A stretch of DNA of 64,000 nt from Ampelomyces quisqualis (taxonomy: Eukaryota > Ascomycota > Dothideomycetes > Pleosporales > Phaeosphaeriaceae): assembly GCA_018398575.1 (NCBI GenBank), contig JAGTXZ010000003.1, positions 558,001 through 622,000 on the forward strand, given 5' to 3'. The position numbers were made by a program, and so were the translations under genes. The notes under the pieces were generated by a model that was not told the origin of the DNA, ran no database searches, and was given only the letters and a program-made list of their open reading frames with translations. Numbering within the stretch: position 1 is the first letter of the stretch; each line of letters starts with the position of its first letter. Positions 11,856 to 22,285 of this stretch are shown piece after piece.

Positions 11856-12646
11856 CTACGCAGCTTCCCCAGCCTTGATCATCGCACTCAATGTCGCATT
11901 TGCGGTCATGACAGCACTGAACTCATCTGGATACGCCGCAACCAACAAATCGCCAACAACCCTCGAAAATACCATACCTCCCCAAACGTTTAGATGCGTG
12001 CGATCATCTGGCGACAAATTGTACTTGTCTGCGGCTGCTTGCCCAACGGCATTCACATACGTGGTACTTGCACCATTCAAATCGATGTAATGCCTTGAAT
12101 TATCCTTGACGACTTTTGCAGTAATAGCCGTTTCGTTTGCGAGATTTTCAACAACTTTTCCGCTCTTGAAGGTTCGACGCGTAAGCGGACTGACGAGAAG
12201 GGGCGTAGCTCCGGCGGCTACGACTTCGTCGGTCATGACACCGAGATTTGTGGCGAATTGTGCAAGATCGACGCCCGAGTTGGCTTTTTGGTCGTTGTGG
12301 CCGAACTCTCTATGTTAATAATCATCCAAACCCCAAGAAGAGGAGTTTGTACCTGGATCGTCACGTATACGCGATAGACGTTCTTGTACAGCTTTATGCC
12401 ATCGAGAAGGCTGTTCCAATACCCGCCATCCCGAAAAGATTTGGTTGTTGCGCCACTTTTTGCCCAGTTGTGACCCGTGGAGCCAGGCGCGACAATGGTG
12501 GAGAGAAACGCATCACCCCAACCGCCGTCAGGCGCGGTCGTTGAGTCGCCTGCGAGGAGCCAATATACTGGTTTCGCATCTGGCGCGACGAGAGCTGCTG
12601 GTGCTGCTAGGACGACATTGATGAGAGCGAGGATTGAGAAATGCAT
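11856..12646 (-). CDS. Rhamnogalacturonan acetylesterase-like secreted SGNH/GDSL esterase (CE12 type)
   Basis: Two exons, 12646-12353 and 12305-11856, joined across a 47-bp intron (GT at 12352, AG at 12306), give 247 residues. The intron call is supported because splicing restores the family block TIQFGHNDQ exactly at the junction and joins two frames. Residues 1-15 or so (MHFSILALINVVLAA) are a signal peptide. SGNH blocks: GDSTTAP with nucleophile Ser35; NWAKSGATTKSF with Gly65; FGHND with Asn102; DRTHL with Asp199 and His202. All four catalytic-block residues are present, and the length fits fungal members (about 230-250). Family members remove acetyl groups from rhamnogalacturonan I in pectin outside the cell. 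It stands alone, with no operon-like neighbours. Within SGNH esterases the exact substrate is inferred. Confidence 0.9.
12306..12352 (-). other. Spliceosomal intron of the esterase gene
   Basis: On the minus strand it starts GTACAAACTC and ends AACATAGAG, 47 bp long, with an ATTAACA-like branch region 10-15 bases before the acceptor. It lies between codons (phase 0). Reading through it would insert an out-of-family peptide and lose the GHND block. Confidence 0.85.
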
Positions 12647-13443
12647 GATCTCAAGTATGTAACTTTATAAACGATAGAACAGGTTAAGAATACTGGTACG
12701 TTGCTTGGATACTTGAACTAGTTGTAGAAGCACACTTCGATGTTCCAGATCACCGTGTAGAGTCTCAAGAGATTTCTACCGTTTTTCTCAATGGATAATA
12801 AGTTGAACAAGCGTCGCAAAGGCTCAATAAGTTCTTCCGATCCTAGTAAGATCCATGTTCAGTTCTGAGTGTTCCCAGGGTTGTGGAGTTGACCATGCGG
12901 GGTATAAACTAATCGACAGGGCCCTCGCGTTAATGTAAGCCGAACGCTACAGAATGGGAACATAAAGACACTGTTGGATTTGCCTATGGTAGAAAGCAAC
13001 GCAAAACTGTATTACTATTAAAGAGCTTTATACTTTAGTAATAGAATAAAGACTATAAAGTCATATAGAGCTACCAATTCGTATTTGTAAGTTATTCTTA
13101 TTAGGAATATCAAACGTTATTAGAGTTAGTAAAATCTGTACGGAGATACTATCGATATAACTATCCTACAACGGAGTAGCTACTAGATAGTTCTTAACTA
13201 TACTTCACAACCTCTATTTCTTCTAATCGCCTAGCTTACCCTAATCCTTATGCTAGTACAGTAGTTTAATCGACTCTTCTATAAGCTAGAGCTTATATTT
13301 GCTACGTGATGAATTCACTTAGCCTAACACCTACTACCGGTACTCTAGGTAAAGATAAGGCAAGATAAATTACCAAATAGACCCTTAAATCTCAGGTCAT
13401 TGTGTTCTTCCTACACGAGCCTTACTCCGTACCTTATACAACT
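12647..13443. other. Esterase upstream region and a family A end fragment
   Basis: 12647-12960 is the presumed promoter side of the minus-strand esterase. A TTTATAAA box at 12664-12671 lies about 20 bp before the ATG, which is close for a TATA box. From about 12990 the DNA turns AT-rich. 13100-13220 resembles the terminus of family A (22286 onward, same orientation), with ATTAGGAAT, ACGTTATTAGAGTTAG and ACTAGATAGTTCTTAACTAT in the same order. This fragment still has CpG and CpA, so it is less mutated than the copies outside the island. No gene is seen. Confidence 0.5.
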
Positions 13444-14022
13444 TCAAAATGTTAGTTTGAAACTGGTGCACCGAGCAGACCCTTGATAGTTTCGGAATTG
13501 GTGGATCTTTCCCCCCCTCAGTTGATCTCTAATGACATTTTTTTTCAAAGTACAGCAGGCCTCCCATGCCCTAGTCGGGTCCAACGGTTTCTCCGGAACA
13601 CAAGAAGGGTTCGCATACAATAACGACGACGTCGCTCTCAAGGCCGAGTTCCACGGTCCCCTACCCTTGTGCTTGTCTGCACACACTATTTTTTCAGTCT
13701 TGCGGCATGCCATTCTGGCCGATGCTCTTCTAGTCATGGCCGCAGAAGTGATCTGTGTGGTCGGTCACTGGAGGGGTTTTGGCGCTGCAAGTTCACGACA
13801 AACAGGGGCAGAGGTTTCTCAGTAGATACTGCGGAATAGAGTAAAAAGAGAACCTGGGCGGAAGCGTGTCTATAAGGGGCTTACATAAGACGGTCACGAA
13901 AACCTACATTTTTCCACCCTACGAGCTGAACTCGTATTTGCACGCCAAGAGGACACTCCAAGTTTTTGTCTCCCTAAACCCCTTTAGGTCACCGCCCTGC
14001 CCCTCGACGCCACCCCCTGTTC
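13444..14022. other. Unassigned balanced-composition stretch
   Basis: Two overlapping 97-codon frames (13532-13825 + and 13737-13444 -) cover the same bases. Neither has a recognisable domain, signal peptide or splice-linked extension, and both span ordinary fungal-looking DNA. It may be a fragment of a former gene. I see nothing here that I can name. Confidence 0.25.
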
Positions 14023-14381
14023 TGGGGAGAAGTTACGCCGCACCCCCATAAGAAGTATTGCCCACCCCTATAAGCGCTGGTTATAAAGCCCTTCAAAGCC
14101 ACCTACACACCTAAAACATTTTCTCTGTCTAGTATGCATATTAGGTATTTTAATTATGCAGATTTTATGTATGTAAAAAAATTAAAAAAAATCATTGTAC
14201 AAGTACTTATTTATACTATTCAAGTGAAAGATTTTAGAAAGTTTAGATTTTAGACTTTTAGGTCTAACCTAATGTGAGTGCAGGGCTAAATTCACTTGAG
14301 ATAGTTGGCTGATTTGGCCTTAGCAGTGTCTTTGGGGGTGCGCGATACTTCTTATGGGGGTGCAGCGTAACGTCTCCCCCT
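14023..14381. mobile_element. Small non-autonomous TIR element (MITE-like), GGGGAGA termini
   Basis: The left end (14024-14070) carries GGGGAGAAGTTACGCCGCAC followed by CCCCATAAGAAGTAT. The right end, read on the minus strand, carries GGGGAGACGTTACGCTGCAC followed by CCCCATAAGAAGTAT. That is an inverted pair of about 45 bp with few mismatches. The interior is short and AT-rich with no coding frame. The same end sequence recurs at 14952 and 15880. Boundaries are good to a few bases, and no target duplication was settled. Confidence 0.8.
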
Positions 14382-14951
14382 GCTCCGTCTAATTCGCTGC
14401 AACATTGATACCGGAAGAAGCTATAGTGTGGGAGAAACCAAGTCGATCTAGTTGAAGTCTCAAAACCCATCCACTGGCTGCCATCGCGCCTCAACGCAAG
14501 CCATGCTGCCCATGCACGTGCAAATTATCTATCGCTCGACAAAGCAACCACCTGACTAGGGTTACATTACTCTGACAAACCAGTCTCATCTGCAAATGTC
14601 GTGATTCGTGAGCCTCGTACCTGCTCGCAACGGTAGCGACAGATTCGGGCCTTTCGCTAATATTAGCTGGGGTGTACCCCGGGTCAAACAACTACGTGCG
14701 AGCAAAAATGACAAGTGTGTTTGTGCAAGGACAAGGCAGTCGAAATCAGACGCAAGCGAATCAGGGCTGAAGCCTCAAATTAGAGCTGCATAAATGACCT
14801 ACACGAAGACACTGATTGAATGTTTCATCCTCTTAGATGTCTTTTTCCACGCCAAGGCGCCTCGCCGGAGACTGTTCCGGCTAGAGAAATGTAACCAAGC
14901 TCAAAAATGCTGTAATCATCTCCTATACTAATTTGTATAGGGCGTGTTTAG
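14382..14951. other. Intergenic, no gene recognised
   Basis: Balanced composition with CpG intact. Short frames on both strands (14491-14691 -, 14608-14793 +) overlap each other and show no domain or intron structure. I see no gene, RNA or repeat here. Confidence 0.4.
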
Positions 14952-15880
14952 GGGAGAAGTTATAGCGCACCCTTATAGTAAAGTAGCCCGCATCCCTATT
15001 GCCTATTTGGGTTGTAGCGGCTATATAGCGCGGTGCTATTCTAGGCTATAGTAAATCTGCAGTAGAGCAATAATTACAGGGGTTTAGTATAATATATTAT
15101 AATTAGATAAATAGCTATCTAGTATTATAGCCTAGTGTTTAAGGACGTAGAGGTTGCTATACACGCGTTAGCCTATACACTATTATAAATAGGTAGCTGT
15201 ATACTAATTTTACTATATTATTTTATCTATTATAATATCTATATATCTTACCTTACTATTACTATTACTATTATAAGATTATATAATAGAGGAACCTCTA
15301 AAGTCTATATAATACATTTAAAAAAAAAATTCTATATTATAATATACTAGCTAAAGAATCCTAACATAGAACTAGTAACTTTAGCTACGTTATATTAAGC
15401 CTATATAGGTAATAGACGTATAGGCTACTTTACTATAGAGGTGCGCAATAACTTCTCTTACGTTATTAGTAATAATATAAGCTTAGATTAGTAACTTCTA
15501 AAGGTAATTAATTAGAACTCTTTCTATTTTAAGTATTATTATATAAAAGACTCTACTACCTAGCTCTATAAGCTTCTGCTAAGGCCAAATTAGCTAACTG
15601 TATAAAGTAAATCTAGCTCTATACTTATATTGTATTAGACTTAAAATTTTAAAATCTAAATCTCTTAAAATTCTCTTTCTTAATAGTATTCATTAGTAGC
15701 TTAAAATTTTTTTTACCTTTTTTTAAAACTAATAGAATTAGCTAAATTACCTGTTCTGCCTGTAAAACACAGAAAATAGTTTAGGTCTGTAGGTAGCTTT
15801 AGAGGGCTTTTGGACAGAGGTCTATAGGGGTAGGTAATACTGCTTATAGGGGTATGTAATAAGTTCTCCCCTATGTTACA
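14952..15880. mobile_element. Second GGGGAGA-family TIR element, AT-rich interior
   Basis: The left end has TTTAGGGGAGAAGTTATAGC, then GCACCCTTATAG. The right end, on the minus strand, has CATAGGGGAGAACTTATTAC, then ATACCCCTATAAGCAGTATT. These are inverted partners and resemble the ends of 14023-14381. The interior is about 930 bp, strongly AT-rich and TpA-rich, with no surviving frame. It looks RIP-mutated, while the balanced DNA on both sides does not. The transposon class is unknown. Confidence 0.65.
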
Positions 15881-16648
15881 GCGTCGTGTAGGGATACTAA
15901 ACACTAGAAACGGTCTTCGCTTGGGCGAGAGAGGCGTAAAAGAAATGTGATAAAATCTATGGAGAGCTTTAGGGGGCCAAAACAACGAAAAACACCGCAA
16001 AATCAGTCCACCCACAACCCTGTCGCTGTGACCAAGTGTAATCGAGTTGTAATCACGTGTTATAAAAACGCTGTGTCTGTTGCAGTGCCAGTAACAGCCG
16101 ACCCCTAGAGAGGGAGGAATGGTGTGGCAGCGTACTCCGTACTCCGTAGTTGTTGATAGTATCAGGCCCACTCCGCCCAGATCCAACGCTTAGAGAGCGC
16201 TAAGATACGATAGAATCAGTAGCCCAGAAACCGACCGAAATCTCTCCCCATTGCACACGAATGAACACGCTGCTCTTCAGCTACCTGATAAAGCATCATG
16301 CACAGCTACAGACGCTGCCGTCCTACAGGAGTCGCGTCCCTGATAAGGTAAATTTGCCCTAACTTATTTCACTCAAATTTTCTGGCGCATGAAGCCCTCG
16401 GAGCGCAGCCGGGTAGACCTGGCAAGCTCCCGCAGGTGCGGACCCCCTCTCTACGGAGCTACGTACCAATAAATCCTTACAGGCCTTCCAACCATATAAG
16501 GCCCGAATGTAACCATTGCCATGGGCTGCCCATGTCCAAACGTAAGGGGCTTGTGCCGGGCTCGGCTCAGGTGGGATGTGGAGCGTTATAACGACCTCTG
16601 GAGCCTCCATGAACGATCACACCCCATTTCAACATTACCTCCAACAAC
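15881..16648. other. Upstream region of the 7TM gene
   Basis: Balanced-composition intergenic DNA. It contains a short direct repeat TACTCCG x2 near 16133-16146. No TATA box close to the ATG and no other gene were recognised. Frames covering 15713-16186 and 16359-16610 on the minus strand lack domain support. Confidence 0.4.
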
Positions 16649-18061
16649 ATGGGCAAGTTTTCATTCGGGATCGACCCTAACTTCAAAGCGTGGGGCCCTT
16701 TCGTCAACCCCGAGACCTTCATCATCCAGCCAGTTACCAAGGGAGATCTTGCTACGGCAATTGTCGCCTTCTTTGTCGTCATCGTCTTTGCCGCATCTGC
16801 TGCGTATGTTGGATACAAGCAGACCATGAGGTTACGCGAGCCATGGAAGAGTGCCTACATATGGATGATATGGCTGGAGTGGGCGTCCTGTCTGGTCATG
16901 GGTATTGAATGCCTACTCTTCATCGTGCGAGCTCTAAGGCCGAGCTTCTACTTCTTCATGTCTATCCGTCAGTTTCTCTACCACACTTTGTTTATGCCCA
17001 GCACTAAAGATACACAGTGTTGCTCTGGGTATTCCAGACCCAATGCCTGCTTCAAATCATCGTAAACCGTATCCGCATCATCCTGCAGGACAGGAAACGA
17101 GGTCGTATGTTGATGATCGGCACCTTTATTTGCATGGCCCTCGTGAACATCGCCGTGTTCTGTATCTGGATACCTGCGCGCTTGCAAATTAGTGCTGAGT
17201 CAGTAAGCGGATCTAGCTCTGTGAACGTAGCTTACGGAAATTAGGTGGATGCATGTCAACGAAGTTTGGGATCGCATTGAGAAGGTGCTCTACCTCGCCA
17301 TGGACGCCTGCCTCAACATATACTTCATTCGCACTGTCAAGGAGAACTTGGTTCGAAATGGATTACAAAAGTATGACAAGCTTGTGCGCTTCAACCAATG
17401 TATGATTGTAGCGTCTCTCATGATGGACGTCGTTATCCTTGGCTGTATGAGCTTGCCGAACGGTTTTGTGTAAGAAGCCCGATTGTGACGATATTTTGTC
17501 ACAGTATTAACGTGATATAGTTATGCGATGTTTCACCCGCTTGCCTACCTGGTAAAGCTTAACATAGAGATGTCCATGGCACGCCTGATCAAAAAGATCG
17601 CGCTTAGCTCGGACAATCAGCACAATGCAGCCGGTTTCCGTTCGTTCAACTCCTCTTCGAACATGCACAAGGCGTCGGAGAATGGCGGCCTCAAGACATG
17701 GGCAGTGCAACAAACTACTACGCTGAAAAGCATGTTTGGCGGTGACAAAGACGTGTTAGGGTCCGATGGAGGGATTAAGAAGACCGAAGAATTCACAGTC
17801 CGCAGCGCACCTCGGGAAGAGATGGAGATGCATTCGCCAAAGTCATTGACCGATAAGAACGTCCAAATTGGCATCAGGTCTATCATTGCGCCCGTGCATC
17901 GGGACGAGTTCAGTAGAGAGTTCCATGAAGCGAAGGGAAGCCGCACGAGGCAACCTATGAGCGACGAAGAGACCTTGATCAACCCGCAGCCAGCACCTAT
18001 GCCCTTCCGGAAATCGTCAGAGAGTTCAGCGATGGCTTCAGAAAACTCAGACACCCGGTAG
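16649..18061 (+). CDS. Seven-transmembrane (GPCR-like) integral membrane protein, fungal family of unknown function
   Basis: Four exons (16649-16967, 17018-17198, 17245-17469, 17521-18061) give 421 residues. Each junction restores a continuous membrane segment. ATG 16649 sits in the good context CAACATGG. Hydrophobic segments lie at residues about 34-56, 70-92, 103-122, 138-159, 177-196, 216-236 and 245-263, after a 30-residue N-terminus. The tail of about 155 residues is hydrophilic and Ser/Lys/Glu-rich. The segment NLVRNGLQKYDKLVRFN (201-217) and the last segment with HPLAYLVKLNIEMSMA are, from memory, hallmarks of a widespread ascomycete membrane family usually left unnamed. Seven segments with a long cytosolic tail suggest a receptor-like protein, but ligand and coupling are unknown. 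It is convergent with the SurE-like gene. Confidence 0.85.
16968..17520 (+). other. Three short introns of the 7TM gene (16968-17017, 17199-17244, 17470-17520)
   Basis: Lengths are 50, 46 and 51 bp. The first two start GTCAGT, an unusual but complementary donor; the third starts GTAAGA. All end in AG (ACACAG, AATTAG, ATATAG). Phases are 1, 2 and 2. Branch-like motifs GCACTAAAG and TATTAACG lie before the first and third acceptors. An alternative donor (GTAAGC at 17202) for the second intron would break the frame. Confidence 0.8.
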
Positions 18062-18946
18062 AGCATTCGGGCTTCCCAGAGGAAGGAAAAGGGCGATGTA
18101 CCATGTGCGTTCCTTCAACCTGTATCACACGTGTGCCATTTGTAAGAGCACTCCGGAACGTCTTCCCAGCCTGATGACGGAGACCAAATTTTGATACTGC
18201 AAGACAAGAAGAGCCTGGACTCGACCAGTTCCGTGCCCTGTTTCCACCACTCGATTTCGGAGGGGAAACGCATGTGCCATACTAGCCCACCAACTGAATC
18301 GATCTGACCACCCCGATGCTGTGATTGTACGTACGCAAGGGTGTCCCGCGACGATATCCTGAAGTGCCAATGGCAACCCACGAATCGTCATAGTTGGTCG
18401 CATTATCATCACGATGATTTGTGACGAGCTGGCTCAACCACACATGTCAATCTGCGCGAGACTGCATGAGCTAGAAATGATATACAGCAAAGAAGCCGTG
18501 AGAAATATCATACGAATCAAACACGTGCCATGATTGTGGTTTGTGCGATCATTCCTGGATCACTTGCGTTGTGTAATTGAGAAAGCGGCAAGTCGACCAA
18601 AGAAACGTATCCGTTCCACCGGCGATTGGACAACAATCAACACAAGATTCGGTAACAGACTGTGTGCATTTCGAGTCGATTATTGGTCACCTCAATGTAA
18701 CGTTGTATCGCTGATAGACTCATTTCAGCCACATAAGCAGTGAACGTCGTCGTGTTCGTGTCGGGTTGGGCCAATGCCTTTAGATCTCTGTAGAACGCAA
18801 ATCTTTTATCTCTGGATACCTCATCAATACAAAGCTGATTGTAAAGGAGCAGAGAATTTCTCATATTTGACCCAATTACCAGCTCGGTTAAGCATATGGA
18901 GTTGTTTCAGTAGGTACAATAGAGTCGGGATTTGATGATGTGTTGT
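18062..18946. other. Intergenic between convergent genes
   Basis: About 885 bp between the 3' ends of the 7TM and SurE-like genes. Overlapping minus-strand frames at 18115-18412 and a 75-codon frame at 18864-18637 show no recognisable domain. It probably holds both 3' UTRs; no terminator motif can be assigned. Confidence 0.4.
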
Positions 18947-19978
18947 CTAGTGCTCAAGCACCCTAGGCAAACAGGACATGTATGGCAGCTTGTTGATAAC
19001 CTCCTGTTGAGCGACCACGTCGTCGACCGGCTCCAGGGTTTGCGCATCGACAAGGCTGATAGTCGCATAACAGTCTCGTTCCGGCACCCTCGTATTGCCC
19101 AACATCAGAACATCCACCTCCCATGGCAAACGCGTGCTGCCGCACCATTCAACATCGTCGTCGTCGCCTAGGAGTTCTTCGAAAACGCGTGTGAAAACGT
19201 ACTTGAATTGGGTGGTGGCATTGCAGCTGTGAACGTCGACAGGACCAAAGTTGACATGCAGGAAGGTGTTGGGGGGGAGGTAAGGCTTCTCGCTGTTAAT
19301 AACAGCTAACGTAATGTTCATCGCAAGGTCAGCGTAAATCTTGCTATGGAGAGGCACAGGCCTATCCCATGCTGTCCAGTCGCCAGATGCTCCAGCAAAA
19401 GTAATAGCAGGAATATCTGCCTTCGTTACAGCGTACATTGCAGCACGAATAGATGCAGAGGAGTACAACTCAAGTTCTAGGTTAGTACTAATATCTGGTC
19501 CAATTAAAGCAAGATCAGGCTTTGCTCCATTCCAAAGCTGAGGACCTGTAACATCAATGCCATGCCTAAGTGCAGTAACCTATAGATAAGAATTAGTATG
19601 TATAAGAGTTTTGCGCTTCGTTATCTTACAGGGTAAGAGTTAACGTAGTTTAGGCGAGGGTCTACGTCGTCAGATCCAGTAGGTGGGCTTCCAGGGGGGC
19701 AAGAGGAATGAAAGCAACCATTTGGGCCAACTCTCCGTGGGGAAGCATCTGTAGATCCTACACGCAGTTAGTATGTTTTAGAAAAGTAGACTAAGCTACT
19801 AACCGGCGAGTGGAGAAGGATTTGCTGGACCAGAAAGTAATACCTGGTAACCAGCATGGCTCACTACATCAAAGAATGTCCTCAGATTGGCCTCAGCCCA
19901 ACCATCATGACTTGTCTGGATAATCCGGATGCCTTCAACAAGGGGAAGTGCTGTAGTAAGCAACAGGTAGGTTCGCAT
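18947..19978 (-). CDS. SurE-like phosphatase/nucleotidase, secreted, with altered metal-site motif
   Basis: Three exons (19978-19804, 19757-19630, 19579-18947) give 311 residues. The introns are 46 and 50 bp, start GTTAGT and GTAAGA, end TAG, and hold CTAAC/CTAAT branch motifs. The N-terminus MRTYLLLTTALPLVEG looks like a signal peptide. SurE features follow in order: IIQTSHDGWAEANLRTFF (20-37), YQVLLSGPANPS, GSTDASP, the Cys-containing HSSCPPGSPP, DPRLNYVNSYP, PDLALIGPDIS (122-132), PAITFAGASGDW and a C-terminal SCLP. Family enzymes hydrolyse nucleotide or other phosphomonoesters using metal bound by the N-terminal Asp-Asp pair and an Asn in the later GPN motif. Here the usual NDDG is SHDG (Ser23, His24, Asp25) and GPN is GPD (Asp130). 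Activity is therefore doubtful. These changes are not RIP transitions. Confidence 0.85.
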
Positions 19979-20539
19979 CTTGTAGGGGGGGGGGCTGAAT
20001 CTGACGGATTGAGAAAGCAAGTGAGATTCCTACAGGTGAATAACGACGCCGGAGGAGGTCCAATGTTTATGTACCCGCGCCTCCGGCCACTGGTTGAGTG
20101 ATGGGACCACACACTACAAACACTAGTAGGTATGTATAACCTAACTACAGGCATCCCCCCTGGAGAGACGCGCAGACACTAGTACTATTGCCCAATAACA
20201 GCGTACGAATCAGGACGTATCAGAAGCTAGTGGTGGTCGTTCGAGGCAGCGACATCTCGCGACTAGGATCTACATTCTGTACATAGTACTCTGTATAGAG
20301 CACTAGGAATGGGTATCGTGGGTAGAGGATATGGCTCTTTATTACATATAGAGATTCGCCCACATCTAAAACTTTACGCTAGCTAGGCCAGAGGGGCCGG
20401 GCCGAGATTCCAAGCTATATAAGGGGGTAGCATGTGCGGATTAGTATTAGACCTCTGTGCACGGACGAAATGTGTATAGAAGCTGGACGATTTAGGTAGA
20501 AGATTCGCTAACCCACTACCAATCCGTACTCGGGCCCAA
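19979..20539. other. Upstream region of the SurE-like gene and right part of the island
   Basis: Balanced-composition DNA with CpG intact, presumed promoter side of the minus-strand gene. A run of ten G lies at 19985-19994. Frames here have no domain support. A CTATATAAGGGG segment at 20415 looks like a core-promoter box, but no transcript start can be tied to it. Confidence 0.4.
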
Positions 20540-20894
20540 TGGTTTCTTCAAAATTGTTGCAAGCAACAAGCCCGCCCGTAGGGCAGGCCTACTACCCCAG
20601 TGATAATAAACACCCCAATAATAACCATACAAATTTGTACTAGAGCATGCACGGTCTACAAAAATTAAGAAATTCTAACTATTATTATCTTGCTAAGAGA
20701 GCGTTAGATAACAAATTTAAAGAGACAGATCTGTCTAGAATTATTCTTTTATGTATCCTCTCTAAGGACTTGTATTAAACCTGTCTTGGAGTAGAGTTAC
20801 AGTGCTCTGTTATTATTAGGGTAGTTATTATTACTAGAGTAGTAGACCTGCTCTATAGGCAGGCTTGTTACTTACAACAATTTTAAAGAAACTA
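20540..20894. mobile_element. TIR element straddling the island edge; one arm RIP-mutated
   Basis: The left arm (20540 onward) reads TGGTTTCTTCAAAATTGTTG, then CAAGCAACAAGCCCGCCCG. The right arm, on the minus strand from 20894, reads TAGTTTCTTTAAAATTGTTG, then TAAGTAACAAGCCTGCCTA. The arms pair over about 85 bp. The interior is about 185 bp and non-coding. The left arm keeps CpG and CpA; the right arm carries transitions at just those sites. It looks like a non-autonomous DNA transposon. No target duplication was settled. Confidence 0.75.
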
Positions 20895-21477
20895 TTAGAC
20901 CTAAGTATAGGCTTCTCCGTTATAGCATAGTAGCTTAGCTAGTAGTAATAATACTATAGTATATAAATGCAGATAATAGTAAAATAGTAATTACTACGCG
21001 TAAAGATAGAGTAGGTTACTATTATAGTAAGAGACTATTAGGAGTAATTTACTAATAGTAATTAAGTTTAATAGTTAGAATAGTAATTACTATCTTACTA
21101 TACAGTATCTTCTAAATATTAGAATTTCTATTAATAATTTCAAAAGTATAGTAGAATATATATGTACATCTATTAATATTATAGTAATAAAATACTCTAA
21201 GCTACATACAATAGAGTAAACTCTTGTAGAACTATGTAAATATAGTATATATTACTTAGTATAGATAATAATAAAACTCTTAAAAGATTAAGAAAATTAG
21301 TACTACTATAATTAAAAAATTTATCTATAGCTATAAACCTAGATAATACTTTATCTTTTACTATAACTTCTATATTTTCTTAGAATATCTAGTGTTAGAT
21401 AAAGTAAAGCTAGAAGAAATATACTATATAATTTAAGAACTTTAAATACTTTAACTAAGAGTAAAGTAGTAAATAGG
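20895..21477. other. AT-rich RIP-type DNA, nothing recognised
   Basis: TpA-rich sequence with no open frame above background and no recognisable domain trace on either strand. Confidence 0.4.
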
Positions 21478-21620
21478 TAGAGGTTAAGTTAGGTTTAGGT
21501 ACGTTTACGTAAGACCTAACTTCTACCCTAACCTCTACCTATACTTTTTATACTAGTAGTAGATAGAGGTTAGAGTAGAGGTTATTAAAGATAGGTTAAG
21601 GTTAGGTTATATAAGTTATA
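21478..21620. repeat. Palindromic GTAGAGGTT repeat, copy 1
   Basis: A hairpin-forming inverted repeat has left arm GTAGAGGTTAAGTTAGG and a right arm ending AACCTCTACC around a loop containing TACGTTTACGTA. It is followed by more GGTTAGG-like blocks, including GGTTAAGGTTAGGTTAT. An inverted copy of the whole block lies at 31350-31480. It is probably a terminal or subterminal part of a DNA transposon. Confidence 0.6.
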
Positions 21621-22285
21621 TAAATTAGAATAAAATTAAATATACATTAATAGTAACTATAGAATAGTACTATAATTATATACTAAACTTAATTTAGTAG
21701 ATACATATTAAGTATATTTTCTTTAGTATAATTACAATTTTTTTGTAAAAAGAGTAGTTGTTATAGCTTATTTTCTTATATATAGTAAGCGTATAGCATT
21801 TATATTCTATTTAACTCTGCTTAGAAAGCTAAACTCTATATAGTAACATAGTGTTAGATATATACTCTTACACTATATAGTAACCTATTTAGTATAAATA
21901 ATATTTAGAGTTATATCTATAGTAAATTTAAGATAGATTAAAAAAGAGGTTAGGGTAATATATCTTTAAAAACGCCTACTAGAAATACTTTAGTAGCCTC
22001 TAAAAGGGCCTTAATTACTAATTACTAGAAGTAGATATTAGGTATTATAGTGTACTTAATTTTAGTAAACTCCTAAATATATTACTAGAATAGTAGCTTC
22101 TAAATAAGAAGCTTAGTTAGACTTTTAGTATAAGCAGATTTCTTTAAGTATAATAGCTTAAGCTAATTAGTATATAGGCGTAATAAAGAACTGCAATAAC
22201 TAACTACCTAGCTTAAAGCGTTGTTATTTTTAGCACTTCTGTTTTAGCAAGAGTTTTTCTAGCTACTTTACTAGTAAGGTCTTTT
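21621..22285. other. AT-rich RIP-type DNA, nothing recognised
   Basis: No gene trace or repeat partner was found by eye. Composition is as in the rest of the AT-rich compartment. Confidence 0.35.

Noticed and set aside
13444..13825. Pair of 97-codon frames on opposite strands
   Set aside because: Mutually overlapping, no domain or signal; coding status could not be supported for either.
17199..17244. GTAAGC at 17202 as donor of the second 7TM intron
   Set aside because: It leaves exon 3 out of frame; GTCAGT at 17199 gives a continuous frame into MHVNEVWDRIEKV.
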